Origin: Loxodes magnus
Lineage: Eukaryota; Ciliophora; Karyorelictea; Loxodida; Loxodidae
Length of the DNA stretch: 64,000 nucleotides
Direction of reading: 5' to 3'
Assembly: GCA_946699065.1 (NCBI GenBank)
Contig: CAMPDV010000017.1
Coordinates: forward strand, 1,485,078-1,549,077
The position numbers and the translations under genes were made by a program. The notes under the pieces are model-generated. The model saw nothing but the letters and a program-made list of their open reading frames with translations. It did not search any database and had not been told where the DNA came from. Of this stretch, positions 36,601 to 48,673 are shown one piece after another. Numbering within the stretch: position 1 is the first letter of the stretch; every line of letters begins with the position of its first letter.

Positions 36601-37264
36601 AGTTAAAGTACTTAGAATATTTGCAAGTACAGTTAAAGTAAAAAGGAATTTTCTTTTAAGTTTTGATGAATTAATATTACTAAATGAGTTAGTAAATGAG
36701 ACTTCAATATATTAAAGACTTGATTCTAAGATAAATAGAGGATTTAAGATATATGAATAATTGACTCTATTGAAGAGTTAAGCTAGGTTTTCTTTATTTA
36801 ATTATATAAAAGAATAATGTTTTCTTTACTATTTATTTTAGTACATATAATTACCTAAATGTTTAGAACTAGTATCATTAATACTTTAAATTAATCTATT
36901 CTTATACTACTAACATTTTTAAACTTAGATAAATTAAGACTAAGTACTTTACAAATCTACCTTTTTATCAGTTTTCCAAACGAAAGTTAATTACAAAAGG
37001 TAGTTAATAAAAAGGAATATATAAATATAATTTAAATTTAGGAAATTATTAATAATCTAAAAGTCTAGCTCATTTTAATGTCTCAGCTTCAAATAATTCT
37101 ACTATCACCCACACCACCCTTTTATGTTTTACTCTTTTGAAATGTATAAGATTAATAATTGATGATGTGCTATAAAGCAAAATATTAAGAATTGTTTATT
37201 AGGAACAGAAAGATATAGAATAATAGTAGACTAATAAAATAAGAGTATATAATAATCTATTAGA
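33601..37264. other. Very AT-rich gene desert
   Basis: About 3.7 kb with few G or C. Homopolymer-rich, no coding frame or RNA gene that I can support. It separates the transposon-rich region from the palindrome. Confidence 0.5.
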
Positions 37265-38607
37265 TTAGTTTAAATAACTTATATCTAATACTTATATTAT
37301 CCCATACTTATTACAAAGAAACGTATTATGTTAAGTTTACTCTTTCTATTAATTCAGAAAATAGTAATAGAAGATATTAAAAATATGCTTTCTTTCTTAA
37401 AAACTTATAAATTTTTAGTATCAAATAACTTATTGAAAGAAAGAGAGTATTAATAGTGATAACAATATAATTTCTATTTGTATATGATAATAGAAAAGAA
37501 GTAAGTGTAGTATAAAGTAAAATAATTTAGGTATTATTAATTTGAAATGATAATTCCAAAAATAGCATAAATAATAAATATAATATTAGTTTGCTATAAA
37601 AAGAGAAAGCTATCTAAATGTATTAATTATAACTAATCTAATATCTTTATTAATTAAAGAGAAATTAAATATAAATTAGTAACTAATAAAGCTAAAAGGA
37701 TAAAATTTAAGTATTAAATAGATATAATTAAATATATTAAAGCTTATTTTAATAATAAAATTAAATATTACTAATAATTGTAAGATAAAATTAGTGATCA
37801 ACCATTTTAGTTTTAAATATTTACTTTCTACTACTTCTATTTATTACATTTATATATTTTGCTTAGAATCAATATTAAAATTAATAAATTATATTAGTTT
37901 ATTATTTTAAGAGAGACCTTTATAAGTAAAAAGTTTTAATGAAATAGTAGTAATAAAGTGGACGATTAAAAGAGTTTATCTTATAAATTCTAAAAATACT
38001 TTTTGTTTTAAATAATTTGATGTTTTATATCTCTATTCAAACTAATTAATAAGCTACTTATTTTATTTCATTTTTTAATTAATAAAAAGCTTAAATAAAT
38101 AATTTTTGATTAAGTTTAAGTGAAAAACAATAAGTAATAACAGCAACTTTAAAAAAATTTTAAATATTTTATTTATCATTTAAAGATTCTATAAAGAAAT
38201 AAGATTTTCTTATTAAGAGTCTTTGATTTAAAGCACAAATAAGTAGTAACTAATAAATGCACATTAAATTTATTATAATAAGGATATAATTCTTCGTTAT
38301 AAACTTTTGATATAATAAATTATTTTTTATTTAAAAGTAAGAAGATATAAAATAATTAAAATTGTAAAAGCTTGTACATTGTAATGTTAGTTTTATATCT
38401 TTTCTTGTTTTAAGACAAAATAGAAAATTTAAATTAAGTCAGTAAAATTATTAAGTGAAGTTATTTTAATTAAATAGTTATTAAAGTAAGTTATAAAAAT
38501 TAAAATGGAGAAAAAAGAAAAGCAATTTACTAAAAGTATTTTTTTAAGAAAACTCCTAAGAACGAGAAACCACATACTAGGGAAAATATCTCTTCTTCAT
38601 TTTAAGT

Positions 38608-39449
38608 ATGAAATTCTGCCCAACTTATGTTACTAAAGACTTATAAATAAGATCAGCTATGACCAAAGTAAAGGTATTTCTTTAGTATTATTTAGACTAA
38701 ATCATCACTGGTCGCTCTTCACCTGTTTGCTCAGTAGCCATATCAAGGGACCTAAATTTAATTGTATCAGGTTTAGGATATCCTACATATTAGATAAAGA
38801 TCTGGAATTTCCAGACTGGTTCTCTCATAAGAACTATAACGGAACATACTTCATATGTTATATCGGTAGTATTTTCCCCAGATTCTAATTATATTATATC
38901 AGCATCTAATGACAACACGATAAAGATCTGGAATTTCCACAATGGAGCTCTCCAAAGAACTTTAACGGGGCATACTTCTACAGTTAACTCGGTAGAAATT
39001 TCCTATGACTCTAGTTATATTATATCGGGATCTGGTGATGCAAATATAAAGATCTGGGATTTTTAGACTGGTCAGCTTGTGCGAACTCTTACTGGGCATT
39101 CAGACTTAGTTTTATCGGTAATAGTGTCTAAGGATAATAGGTATATAATATCAGGTTCTTGGGACAAGACTATTAAGATATGGTATTTCTCTTCTGGTTA
39201 TTGCATTCGTACTCTTTAAGGTCATACAAGAGTTGTATCAAGTATTCAGTTAAGTGTTGATTAAAGTGTATATTTTCTGGTTCTGGTGACAGTACAATCA
39301 AGATCTGGAACTTTGATACGGGTGAATGTATGTAGACTTTATAAGGGCATACAGATTATATATGGTCTATAGCATTGAGTATTGATAATAGATGGTTGGT
39401 ATCAGGAGCATGGGACAATACAATTAGAAAGTGGAGGGTTTCGAGTTGA
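38608..39449 (+). pseudogene. Small WD40-repeat protein, left palindrome copy (frameshifted)
   Basis: Counterpart of the intact minus-strand gene at 47,705-48,673. ATG 38608 gives MKFCPTYVTKDLQIRSAM, then WD40 units (SVAISRDLNLIVSGLGY, IKIWNFQTGSLIRTITEHT, and so on). At about 39,270 a single base is missing relative to the right copy, shifting out of frame in the fifth unit; the homologous frame then continues (FSGSGDSTIKIWNFDTGEC) to TGA 39,447-39,449. It is 127 nt shorter than the right copy: exactly one 126-nt WD unit plus the 1-nt deletion. The missing unit is the one reading TGALLRTLMGHTSHVLSVV in the right copy. Tryptophans here are TGG. Confidence 0.85.
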
Positions 39450-40036
39450 GTAATTTATGATTTGACTTAATTTAATTTTACGATTAAACATTAATTATTG
39501 GTTATTCATTTAAATGGATGTTTAATGGTAATTATGTTTGTTGTTTTATGAAGTGTTTACTTTATATATTTACTAAAAAGTTTTATATTCTTAAATATTC
39601 TTGGCTTAAAAAAAGTTTGAATAAATAATATAAGTTATTGAAAATTAGTGAAAATATGTGATTTAAAGTGGTTATGTTTAAAAATATTTTAAATATAATT
39701 TTTCGTAAATGAAGACATGAAATAAATTTAAGTTTTATTTTATTCTATAAAATTTTATAGATTTATTTTTAGATTTTGTAAAAATTTCAAGTTAAGTAAA
39801 AGATTTAAATTCAGTATAAATTTTCATTTTTTTTGTGAAGTAGTTAAAATATTATTTATAATGGCAAAGTTAGTTTATAATCTTGATTATTATTTAAAAA
39901 ATTTAATTAAGTATTTCATTTTATTTATTTATTTTAAATTAAATTTTGTTTTTGATTATTTATTTTTGATTATTGATATTTAATATAAATTATTATTTAT
40001 TATTATTAAACAATTTTAATTTTCATGTTTAATATG

Positions 40037-40062
40037 TTATGTTATGTTATGTTATGTTATGT
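40037..40062 (+). repeat. Pentanucleotide microsatellite (gttat)n
   Basis: About five tandem gttat units inside the left palindrome arm; the right arm has only a single corresponding unit near 47,042, so the expansion is arm-specific. Confidence 0.8.
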
Positions 40063-40084
40063 TTCCGATTAGAAAAATAATTTT

Positions 40085-40540
40085 TATGATAGTAAGTTTT
40101 ATCATAATCTTTTCAATTTTAGAGTATGAATTTCTTGAAAAATAAAAATTTGCTTTTTGCTCAGAGTTTAGCACTAAAGGAAATATTTGAGACGGAATAA
40201 TTTTTTTATTTCGGCAAAAAAATTCTAAATAGGAGTAAAATTTCAAGAAAAAATTCCAAATATAAAAGATTTTTGAGAAAAAAATAGGAAGTAAAAAAAT
40301 TATAATTTATGTTTTGGATAAAATTAAAATTTTTAATTTTGAACTTCTTTTCGAGTAAATGAAAAAATTCACTTCAAAAAATTTTAATGTTATAAGAATT
40401 TACTTAAATGAAAAGAATCTCAAGAAAAAAGGAGAGATAGAAAATATAACCATGAAATCGTGAAAAAATTATCCTTTTTTGCTCTAAGTTATACGCTACA
40501 GAAGATTTTCGGGATGGATAAATTTTTTTAAAAAAGGAAT
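40085..40540 (+). repeat. Degenerate single copies of the satellite core motif (left arm)
   Basis: Two places resemble the 88-bp satellite monomer: tttttgctcagagtttagcact followed by gacggaataa at about 40,150-40,200, and ttttttgctctaagttatacgct followed by cgggatggataaa at about 40,478-40,527. The shared core is a T-run, GCTC, TTTACACT-like, then GG(A)-TC/TG-GGA-ATAAA with the same spacing as in the satellite. Confidence 0.6.
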
Positions 40541-40545
40541 GTAAA

Positions 40546-42479
40546 TTAAAAGATATGAACAATTTTTTAAAAATGGTTTTTAAGAAGTAAATATAAAAAA
40601 ATAAATGACAATTTTAGGAAGAAATAAAATTAGTAAAAAAACCTCTATAAGAGTGCTTAAAGTTACCTTTTATAATAGGTATTCTGAATTGTTAAAAAAC
40701 TAATCTAAAGGAGTTTAAAAATCCATTTATAAAAATAAGAACAGTCAAATAGAAAAAATGAGATATAATGCATCTGTAATAATAAATTTTAGGCCAATCT
40801 ACAAAAAATCCAAAAAATTAATTAAGCAAGGATCTAAATAATATATATAACCTAACTATATCAAATATACAAATAAAAACTTATTAATCAAATTTAAAAA
40901 ACTGTTTTATTATAATAATAAGAAAAACATTAAAAATCGATAAAATGAGTAAAATTTTTTTGAAAAGAACTTACTACGAGCAATTTATCTGCTTTTAAGT
41001 TTGCGAAAAGAGGTTAATTTAGAAGAGAAAAATGAATTTTAAGAAAAATTGTTATATTAAGTATTTTTTCTCTTTAAATTTTTCTCATTTCGTAATATTA
41101 AAAAAAATAGTTTTAAAGATAAGCTTTCTGATTTTAAGTAACTTGAATATATCTACTGTGCATTTAGAAAATTGATTTGATTTATTAATCGTAAAATTTG
41201 AATTTCTAATGATGTTATTTTGTTAAAGTTGAGAGCTTTTGAAAAAATTGATTGATTATTTATCATATAAAAACATTTGCTAGCAAACTATATAAATAAT
41301 TTAAATATATGCAAAATTATAAAAATCTTCATTTTCTTGTAAAGTATCTTTATACTTCCATCTAAAATAAGAATAAAATTATATTAAAATATTAAATAAC
41401 ACGAATTAGCAAAATGAAAGTGTAAATAATTAAGAAATCAATATAATTTTCATTATATCAAAAAAGGTTAAAAGAAAAGCTTTAATCTTTTGTATTAAAT
41501 AAAAGAATTTAAAAACTGTAAGATAAAAACTATTAGAATTATATCTATAAAAAATGAGAAATATTTAGTACAATATAAAAAGAAAGGTGTATAATATAAA
41601 AAAAGGCAAAGTTTTTACTAATACGATAAAGCGAATAATACAAAGCTTCATAAATAACCTCAAAAAGGAACTATTTTTGTTTTATTTTAAGTCACCAGAT
41701 ACTTAAATTATAATTTTTAATTTAATAATTCCTTTAATAAATGTTTGATTTAATATACAATATAGTATTTTCTAGTTTAGGGTACTAAATATTCATAAAC
41801 ATAATAATATTTAAAGTTTTTATTTAGTAGAAGTTTTAAAAAAACAACTAATTTCAATTTAAAAGATTTTATCAAGAAATTAAATGAAAATGTTTTCATA
41901 TTCATTTTCTAATTAAAAATAGTCCTTATTTTTTACTAAATAATCTATTTTATTTATATTTTAAAGATTGTAATTATATTAATTCATAATGTCTAATATA
42001 AGCTCAAAATTGATAGATTATTTGAAGATAAAAACTTAAATCTTAAAACAATTATTTTATAAGACAAACAGAAATAAGGAGAACTATATCTGGAAAAATT
42101 CTAACAAACAAATTTATAAAACAAAAATCAAATTTTATAAGAGATTAATTAAAGTTGTGCTAGAATTTGAGAGCAAAAATATTACAGTTAATATCAAAAT
42201 ATTGTATTCCAAAAGACATAGATGCAAAAAATAATTGCTCAAATTAAACTACAAGTAGATTTATTATTTGATAAATTAATCTAGAAATAAGAAATATGGC
42301 GTTGCTTTAACATATTTATTGAAGATATTTCATTTATCTTCAAGTTTAATATCTTTTTTCTTATTTATTATTTAATTATAGTAAAATTAAATGTTTTCTA
42401 TGTAATTTAAAATTTTTGATAAGATATGTAATTTTATATTAAAAGTATGTACGAATAGTTTAAAAATTAGATTATTAAA
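40546..42479. other. AT-rich spacer in the palindrome loop
   Basis: No coding frame or RNA supported; homopolymer-rich. Confidence 0.4.
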
Positions 42480-43598
42480 ATGATGATGGGAGCTGAAGTT
42501 GATTCTCTGATAAAACCTTTTAGTCTTTTGGATAAGGTCAAGTTCCTATCCACTGAGAAAGTCCATGGCTATAGTCATTCTCAGCAGAAAAACAAAATCT
42601 TTCTGATTATCCACTCTTACTAGCAACTTGAAGGCTGTCGGCTCATAGTTATGGAACTCCCTGGATGAAGCTTATTGAATTAAGCAACAGGATATCCGTG
42701 CAATGTGCATTAAAAGATTACCTTTGATCGTCTAGCTGGAAATGAGTTTCCAGTCCCTCGAAAGAGAAATTTTAATAATAATAATAATATACTTAAATGG
42801 TAATAAAATTGTCTGCCGATCACAGGACTTGAAACCTGGTCGCAGCTGCCACTATTTTTTTGCGTGGTTGGGTTCTACGGTCTTTTTTATTGAGAAGACA
42901 ACTTTCATGAACAGATTCAGTGCTAAAATTCTAAAATATTTTTCTTTTATAGATCCCTTCCTTTGTTACATAAAGTCTTGATAAAATTTTTAATGTTTTT
43001 TATTCTTCTATTTTTTGTTTGATTTAAAAACTTTTGCATCTTCTTAGAATATGTCATTATGATCTACAGTATCAGCATTTTTTTCTTTCTATTTTATTTT
43101 GAGTTCTTATATTCAAATTTTTTCAATGTTTTTAATTCTTGTGTTCTTTTAGGTTGTTTATTTACTATTTTCTTATTCTGTTATTTTTTCTTAGGATTGA
43201 GAGATTATTAATTTATTTTGAGGATCTTCAATCTACATTGATACAACTGATGATGAAGGCAGTTAAGATTAGGACCAAATTTATTATCTTGTGATTTATT
43301 TATTATTTATTAATATTGTCTTTAGTTAATCTATTTCAAGGTTGAGTTGTTCGTAGTTAGTAAGAATTTCTCAAAGTTAATTTGTCAGATTTCAGATAGT
43401 TTCTTCTTGCTTGACTATAACTTTATTTAATTTTTCAACTTATTCCTTTTCCATTCAAGAAGTTTCTGGGTCAACCATGCGCTTTCCCTATGAAGGAGAT
43501 GAAGAACTTGATTATTCTAAGGCCTACTTCTTTTACTTTTAAATTAGATTGGTTTTTCTTCTAGCCTTCCTAAGATGCTGTCCGATATTAAACTCCAT
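42480..43598 (-). pseudogene. Gag-like CCHC family, copy F, with extra C-terminal sequence
   Basis: ATG 43598 (MEFNIGQHLRKARRK) opens a frame with a long coiled coil (KLNKVIVKQEETIWNLTNQL) up to about 43,085. A frameshift of two then leads into a complete zinc knuckle at 43,077 (CWYCRSQWHILRRC), in which both Trp codons are TGA, and LYVTKEGIYKRK. Beyond the usual family end, the GC-richer DNA continues to 42,480 and contains another protein-like stretch (REFHNYEPTAFKLLVRVDNQ, FLLRMTIAMDFLSGQELDL) not seen in the other copies. It is divergently placed to copy G with about 375 bp between. Probably inactive because of the frameshift, unless an unrecognised intron resolves it. Confidence 0.65.
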
Positions 43599-43973
43599 TT
43601 TTTTTATTAAAAGAGAAATCTTAAAGTTTATAATTAATTAATTGTAAATTCTTATTACCCCAAAGGATAATATTTAATGGTTTTAAAATGCTTAATTGAA
43701 AAGATTTGCTTACTATGTTTCTAGAAATCTAAATTCATCAGTATAAATAAATATTCGAAAATAATTCCCATTTCAGTTAAATATCTAAATCAAAATAGGC
43801 GAAAAGAAAACAAGTAGAATTGTCATGATATAATACAAAACTGAGGAAGACTGGCGAAGTATTTAGTAAAGGAAATTATTTTAAATTACTTTAAGTATTT
43901 ATCCACTGATAAACCATATTGAAGGTGGTATCACTATATTTCGATATTGCTTTTATTATTATATATAGAAAAA

Positions 43974-44690
43974 ATGGAAAATTTCTCGCAATAAGTCTCT
44001 TCTTAAAAGGATTTATCTTAGTCAAAATATGATTAATAAAAAGTACTTTAAGAACTTCAAGTTATACAATTAGAAAATTTTAAACTCCTAAGAACAGTAT
44101 AAGAACGAGAATTGAAAAATAAAATATCTGATGACTAACTCACAAGAGAAAAAAATTGAAAATAAACAGTCAGAAAATATCAGAATAGAAAAAATCTAAG
44201 AAAAATTCAACCAATTGTCAGAGTTAACTGAAAGCATATTCTTATAAAAATATAAGTGAATGATCCGATGGATGTTGAGTAACAGCCCATAACAACTTTC
44301 ATTCCATATCGGAAAATAATGAGATGCTGGTACTACAAGCGACCAGGGCTAAAGTTAGAAGCTGCTTCCAATTTTAATAAAAATAAAAGAAAATAATAAA
44401 AAATTAATGGGAAAATATTTTCAGGATCTATTGCAATTAAGAAGGTAAACTGTATAGAAAAAAATACTACAACTAAAGAGTGAAGCTCCTTATATCTAAT
44501 AGGCGGTTAACAAATTCAATAAAAAATGACTGGGATTCGACCTATCGGAAAAGATTAGAAATAACAATCTAAAAATCACCAAGGCCTATGATAGACAAAA
44601 TCCAAACAGATTTGAAATTGATACTTATAGCTAACTTTAAACTTAAAAGTGACTAACCTAAAAATGGCAGACCCACTATAATCAATTATT
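43974..44690 (+). pseudogene. Gag-like CCHC family, copy G (decayed)
   Basis: ATG 43974 (MENFSQQVSSQKDLSQ) opens a coiled-coil frame (VLQELQVIQLENFKLLRTVQ). The homology moves to other frames with DPMDVEQQPITTFIPYRK and then a damaged knuckle near 44,325: the second Cys is Tyr (CWYYKRPG), the His codon is disrupted, and VRSCFQFQQKQK follows in a shifted frame. It is a remote member of the family compared with A, C, D and E. Confidence 0.55.
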
Positions 44691-44739
44691 TATTTATAAA
44701 TTTTTTCAGTGCTCTTTTCTTTTATAATAAATAAAGAAT

Positions 44740-46320
44740 TTTGTATTTAAAACGATTCTAATTCTATTATTATTCCAAGTGGTAGTTTAACTTTCTTTAA
44801 TTGGTCAAACAAAAATCTTCTTTCTATTTAGTCAAAGATTTTTTCAACATCTATCAATGATGCAATCACTTTAGATTTCTCTTCTTCAAGTTTCCGAGAG
44901 TTATCAATTATTTTTTTATGTTATTCAAATCCATTAAGTTTTTTATCTGCTTTTCATAAGGCCCATTTATAAAGGACGAATCAAATTTCTCTAATAAATC
45001 AAATACTATAGTTCTTTTTTAAAGCTTTATCATATAATTTTAGAATAGTAATATTAAGGGAAATAGTTAGCAAGTTTTTCCAATCATCTTAATTTCCTTT
45101 TTTTAATATTGGAATTATCAACGATGTATTTAACTCCTAATAGATTCTTCCAAGAATTAATCAGAAAAGAGTGAAGAATTATTAACAAATATTATCCACT
45201 ATATTTCAGAAGTTCTCATTTTATACCGTCTCGACCACTCTTTTCCATTCAGAATTTCTTTTATTATTCCTTAAATTTCTTGTATGGTAAAAAGATAAAA
45301 TCCTTATAAATAAGAGATTTGATAATCTTTAATTTCTTGAATATTATCGTATATTTTATCTATTTTTTAATTATTATGATTTATCTATTATTGAGTTAGA
45401 TTAGAAAACTTTTTAAAAACGCAATTCTCCCATGAATCAAATAATTTATTTTCGATTTCTTAATTAAAGATCATTTAGATTCTTTTATTAGGATTAAAAT
45501 TATTTTAGCATGTTAAAATATTTCTTTAGCATCTTCATTTAGAAGTAAAAGTTTCTTTTTCGCTTTATTTTTTTTTATTTTCACAGATTATATTTTAAGT
45601 TTTTCCAAAGTTGTTTCGCTATCTTATGAAGAATAGTTACTTATTAGTTTATTCTTCCAAATTTAATGTGAGTTTTCTTATATACTGAAATAGCCCTTTT
45701 AGTTTCTATATTTTTCTTAGTAAATCACAAGGAGGCTTGCTATTATTTAAGTCTAAAATAAACACTCTTAATGTTTAATCAGCATTGTCTTAGATGCTAC
45801 TTTCGATAATTCATATTAATCTTCAAGATTATCTTAATCTACCTAAAAGAATTCTAGATATATTTGCAGGAAAGATATATAATATTTTTCCTATCTATTG
45901 CATCTTATAGCCTATTTATTTTCTATTTCCTTTGAATTATCTATCCTCAATAGATTATAAATAAAATTGATAGTGATTGGAAAATGATCAGAAAATAAAC
46001 TATTATATGATCAGTGAAGTTTGCAAATTAATTAATTTTAAATTGGTGCTTATAAAGATATAATAATTACAAGACAATTGAACAGTTTCTTTTGTATACA
46101 TGTATGTACGTTACTATCATTCATTATTTCAAGATCATTTTTAAGGAGAAATTCTGATAATCTATATGTATTATCATAGTTATTTTCAGGATTGTCTACA
46201 AAACCTTATAATAAGGTGTTGAAATCTCCCGTCATTATATGTGGATTCTCATCAAACTTATTTAGTAATGTGTTAAGAAGTCCATAACCTTAATTTTTGA
46301 TATCTTAATTTAAAAACCAT
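44740..46320 (-). mobile_element. LINE (non-LTR retrotransposon) fragment: endonuclease plus partial reverse transcriptase
   Basis: The minus strand encodes parts of a LINE ORF2. From about 46,320 the apurinic-like endonuclease is readable: NTLLNKFDENPHIMTGDFNT with the GDFN motif (about 46,229), and LFSDHFPITINF with the SDHxPI motif (about 45,990). A linker follows. Then, after frame changes, reverse transcriptase blocks appear: FFTLFWLILGRIYQELNTSL, IPILKKGNQDDWKN (about 45,120-45,080), LYDKALKK, and VIASLIDVEKIFDQIERRF, the motif A block with the first catalytic Asp (about 44,855). It stops at about 44,740, before motif C (YxDD). The start of the endonuclease is also missing, so it is truncated at both ends and frameshifted. 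It lies inside the palindrome loop. Confidence 0.85.
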
Positions 46321-46369
46321 TGTTAAAAATTTTTATATCTTTCAAAACTCTAACCTTTTTTTTAATTTA

Positions 46370-47080
46370 TCCATCCCGAAAATCTTCTGTAGTGTAAGAT
46401 TCAGAGCTAAAAATAAAGAATAATTTTTCACAATTTCATTCTTTGCTTTCTTTTCTCTCCTTTTTAATTGAGATACTTTCCAATTAAGTAAATTCTTATC
46501 AAATTTTAAAATTTTTTCACTAGTTTTTTCAATTACTCGAAAAGAAATTCAAATTAAAAAAATTTTATTTCCAAGTAAAAAAAATGAATTTATATCAAAT
46601 ACATAAACAATTATTTTTGCTTTTTATCATTTAAAAAAAATTTAACTTAAAATTTTTTTTCTTGAAATCAAAAAGCAAAAAAAATTTCGCTCAAAATTTT
46701 TCAAATAAAAAAATTATCCTTAAAACAAAAATAATTTTTTTCATTTTTACAAAATACCATTTAAGCAAAAAAGATTTACAAATTCTAACTTAACTGAAAA
46801 TTTTTTTAAACTCCAATTTTTTTCAAAAATCTTTTATATTTGGAATTTTTTTTTAATTGATTCCCTTTTAGCTTTTTTCATTCTTAAATAAACAAATTTA
46901 TTCTGCCCCGAAAATGTCCTCTAGTGTAAAGCGCGGAGCGAAAAAACAAATTTTTTATTTTCATGAAATTTATGCTTTGAAATTGAAAGATAAATAAAAA
47001 AACTAACTATCAGAAAAAAAATTTCTAATCAGAAACGTAACATGTAATCTTTGGTAGTATAAATCGCCGAGTAAAAAAAC
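46370..47080 (-). repeat. Degenerate satellite-core motifs (right arm)
   Basis: Three minus-strand occurrences of the same core as the terminal satellite: about 46,440-46,370 (AGCTCTGAATCTTACACTAC then CGGGATGGATAAA), about 46,965-46,890 (CGCTCCGCGCTTTACACTAG then CGGGGCAGAATAAA) and about 47,075-47,020 (ACTCGGCGATTTATACTACC). Similar elements sit in the left arm at 40.1-40.5 kb. Confidence 0.6.
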
Positions 47081-47704
47081 AAATTTAAAATATTTGAAAT
47101 ATTTGAAAAAAAAATTAATCAAAAGAAGCTATAAAAAATCCTTTTCCTAAAAAAATTCAAATTTTTTAAATATTTTTCCAATAAATATTTTCAAAAGCTA
47201 TTTTATAAAACTATTTTTTAAACCATTTTTGAAAACTATTTTAAAAATTTTTATTCCTATTATGAATTTTTTATTCCTATTATGAATTTTTTTATTCTGA
47301 AATAAAAAAATGTATTATTATTAAATATATTTTAATAAAAAATATTATTTTTTATTCTCATTAAAAATAGAAAAATTTTAACCTTATAAAATTATATGAA
47401 AAAAACTTCTCTAAACTCTAAAAAAAAAAATTAAGTTTATTATATATCTTCATATACAAAAAAATATACCTAAAATTACCACTTTTTAAATCATATACAC
47501 ACTTTTACAAATTTTCAATAACCTATATAATTTATTCAACCTTTTTTTAAGTTAAGATTATGAAACTTTTTAATAAATAAATAACACATACATAAAGCAA
47601 AAACTTCATAGAACAACAAATACTTAACTCTGATTAAACATTCATTTAAAGAATAATCAATAATTAATGTTTAATCGTAAAATTAAATTAAGTCAAATAA
47701 TAAC

Positions 47705-48673
47705 TCAACTCGAGATTCTCCACTTTCTAATTGCACCGTCTTGTCCTCCCGATATCATCCATCTATTATCAATACTCAATGCTATAGAACGTATATAATC
47801 TGTATGCCCTTATAAAGTCTATATACACTCACACTTATCGAAGTTCCAGATCTTGATTGTTTTATCACTTGAACCAGAAAATATAACACTTGAATCAGCA
47901 CTTAACTGAATACTACATACAGTGCTTGTATGACCTTGAAGAGTACGAATACACTAGCCAGAAGAGAAGTCCCATATCTTAATAGTCTTGTCCCAAGAAC
48001 CTGATATTATATACCTATTATCCTTAGACACTATTACCGATAAAACTGAACTTGAATGCCCAGTAAGAGTTCGCACAAGCTGACCAGTCTGGAAATCCCA
48101 GATCTTTATGGTTGCATCGTAAGATGCTGATATAATATATCTAGAGTCAAGGGAGATTACTACCGAGTAAACTGTATTAATATGCCCAGTTAAAGTTCTT
48201 TGGAGAGCTCCATTGTGTAAATTCCAAATCTTTATGGTTTTGTCGTTAGATGCTGATACAATATAGTTAGAGTCAGGAGAGATTACTACCGATAAAACAT
48301 GAGAAGTATGTCCCATTAAAGTTCTTAGGAGAGCACCAGTCAAAGATTTTCAGATCTTTATCGTGTTGTCATTAGATGCTGATATAATATAATTAGAATC
48401 TGGGGAAAATACTACCGATATAACATATGAAGTATGTTCCGTTATAGTTCTTATGAGAGAACCAGTCTGGAAATTCCAGATCTTTATCTAATATGTAGGA
48501 TATCCTAAACCTGATACAATTAAATTTAGGTCCCTTGATATGGCTACTGAGCAAACAGGTGAAGAGCGACCAGTGATGATTTAGTCTAAATAATACTAAA
48601 GAAATACCTTTACTTTGGTCATAGCTGATCTTATTTATAAGTCTTTAGTAACATAAGTTGGGCAGAATTTCAT
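47705..48673 (-). CDS. Small WD40-repeat protein, right palindrome copy (intact, 322 aa)
   Basis: A beta-propeller scaffold protein made almost entirely of seven WD40 units, with no other domain. ATG 48673 (N-terminus as in the left copy: MKFCPTYVTKDLQ) to TGA 47,707-47,705 gives 323 codons in one frame. Units follow the pattern GHTS.V.SVV.SPDSNYI.SAS.DKTIKIW. Codon 108 (48,352-48,350) is TGA at a WD tryptophan (KI-W-KSLTG), where neighbouring units and the left copy use TGG; TAG/TAA encode Gln in DFQTGQL. The protein resembles the WD40 part of the STAND gene at 15.1-18.7 kb but lacks NACHT, so it may be a derivative of the same class or a free propeller. The sister copy in the left arm is broken, so this is the likely functional gene of the pair. 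Confidence 0.88.

Larger units (their letters stand above)
37265..40545 (+). repeat. Left arm of a large imperfect palindrome
   Basis: This segment is the reverse complement of about 46,350-50,025. The outer part is nearly identical: 38,550-38,640 matches the reverse of 48,640-48,730 with a single visible difference. The inner part (39,450-40,545 against 47,700-46,350) is more diverged but collinear, including ataatttaatt-type spacers and the gtttccgattag / reverse-complement atcagaaac landmark at 40,061 and 47,030. It contains the frameshifted WD40 gene. Confidence 0.85.

Noticed and set aside
40037-40062. Telomere-like repeat
   Set aside because: Only about five gttat units, internal, and unlike ciliate G-rich telomeric repeats.
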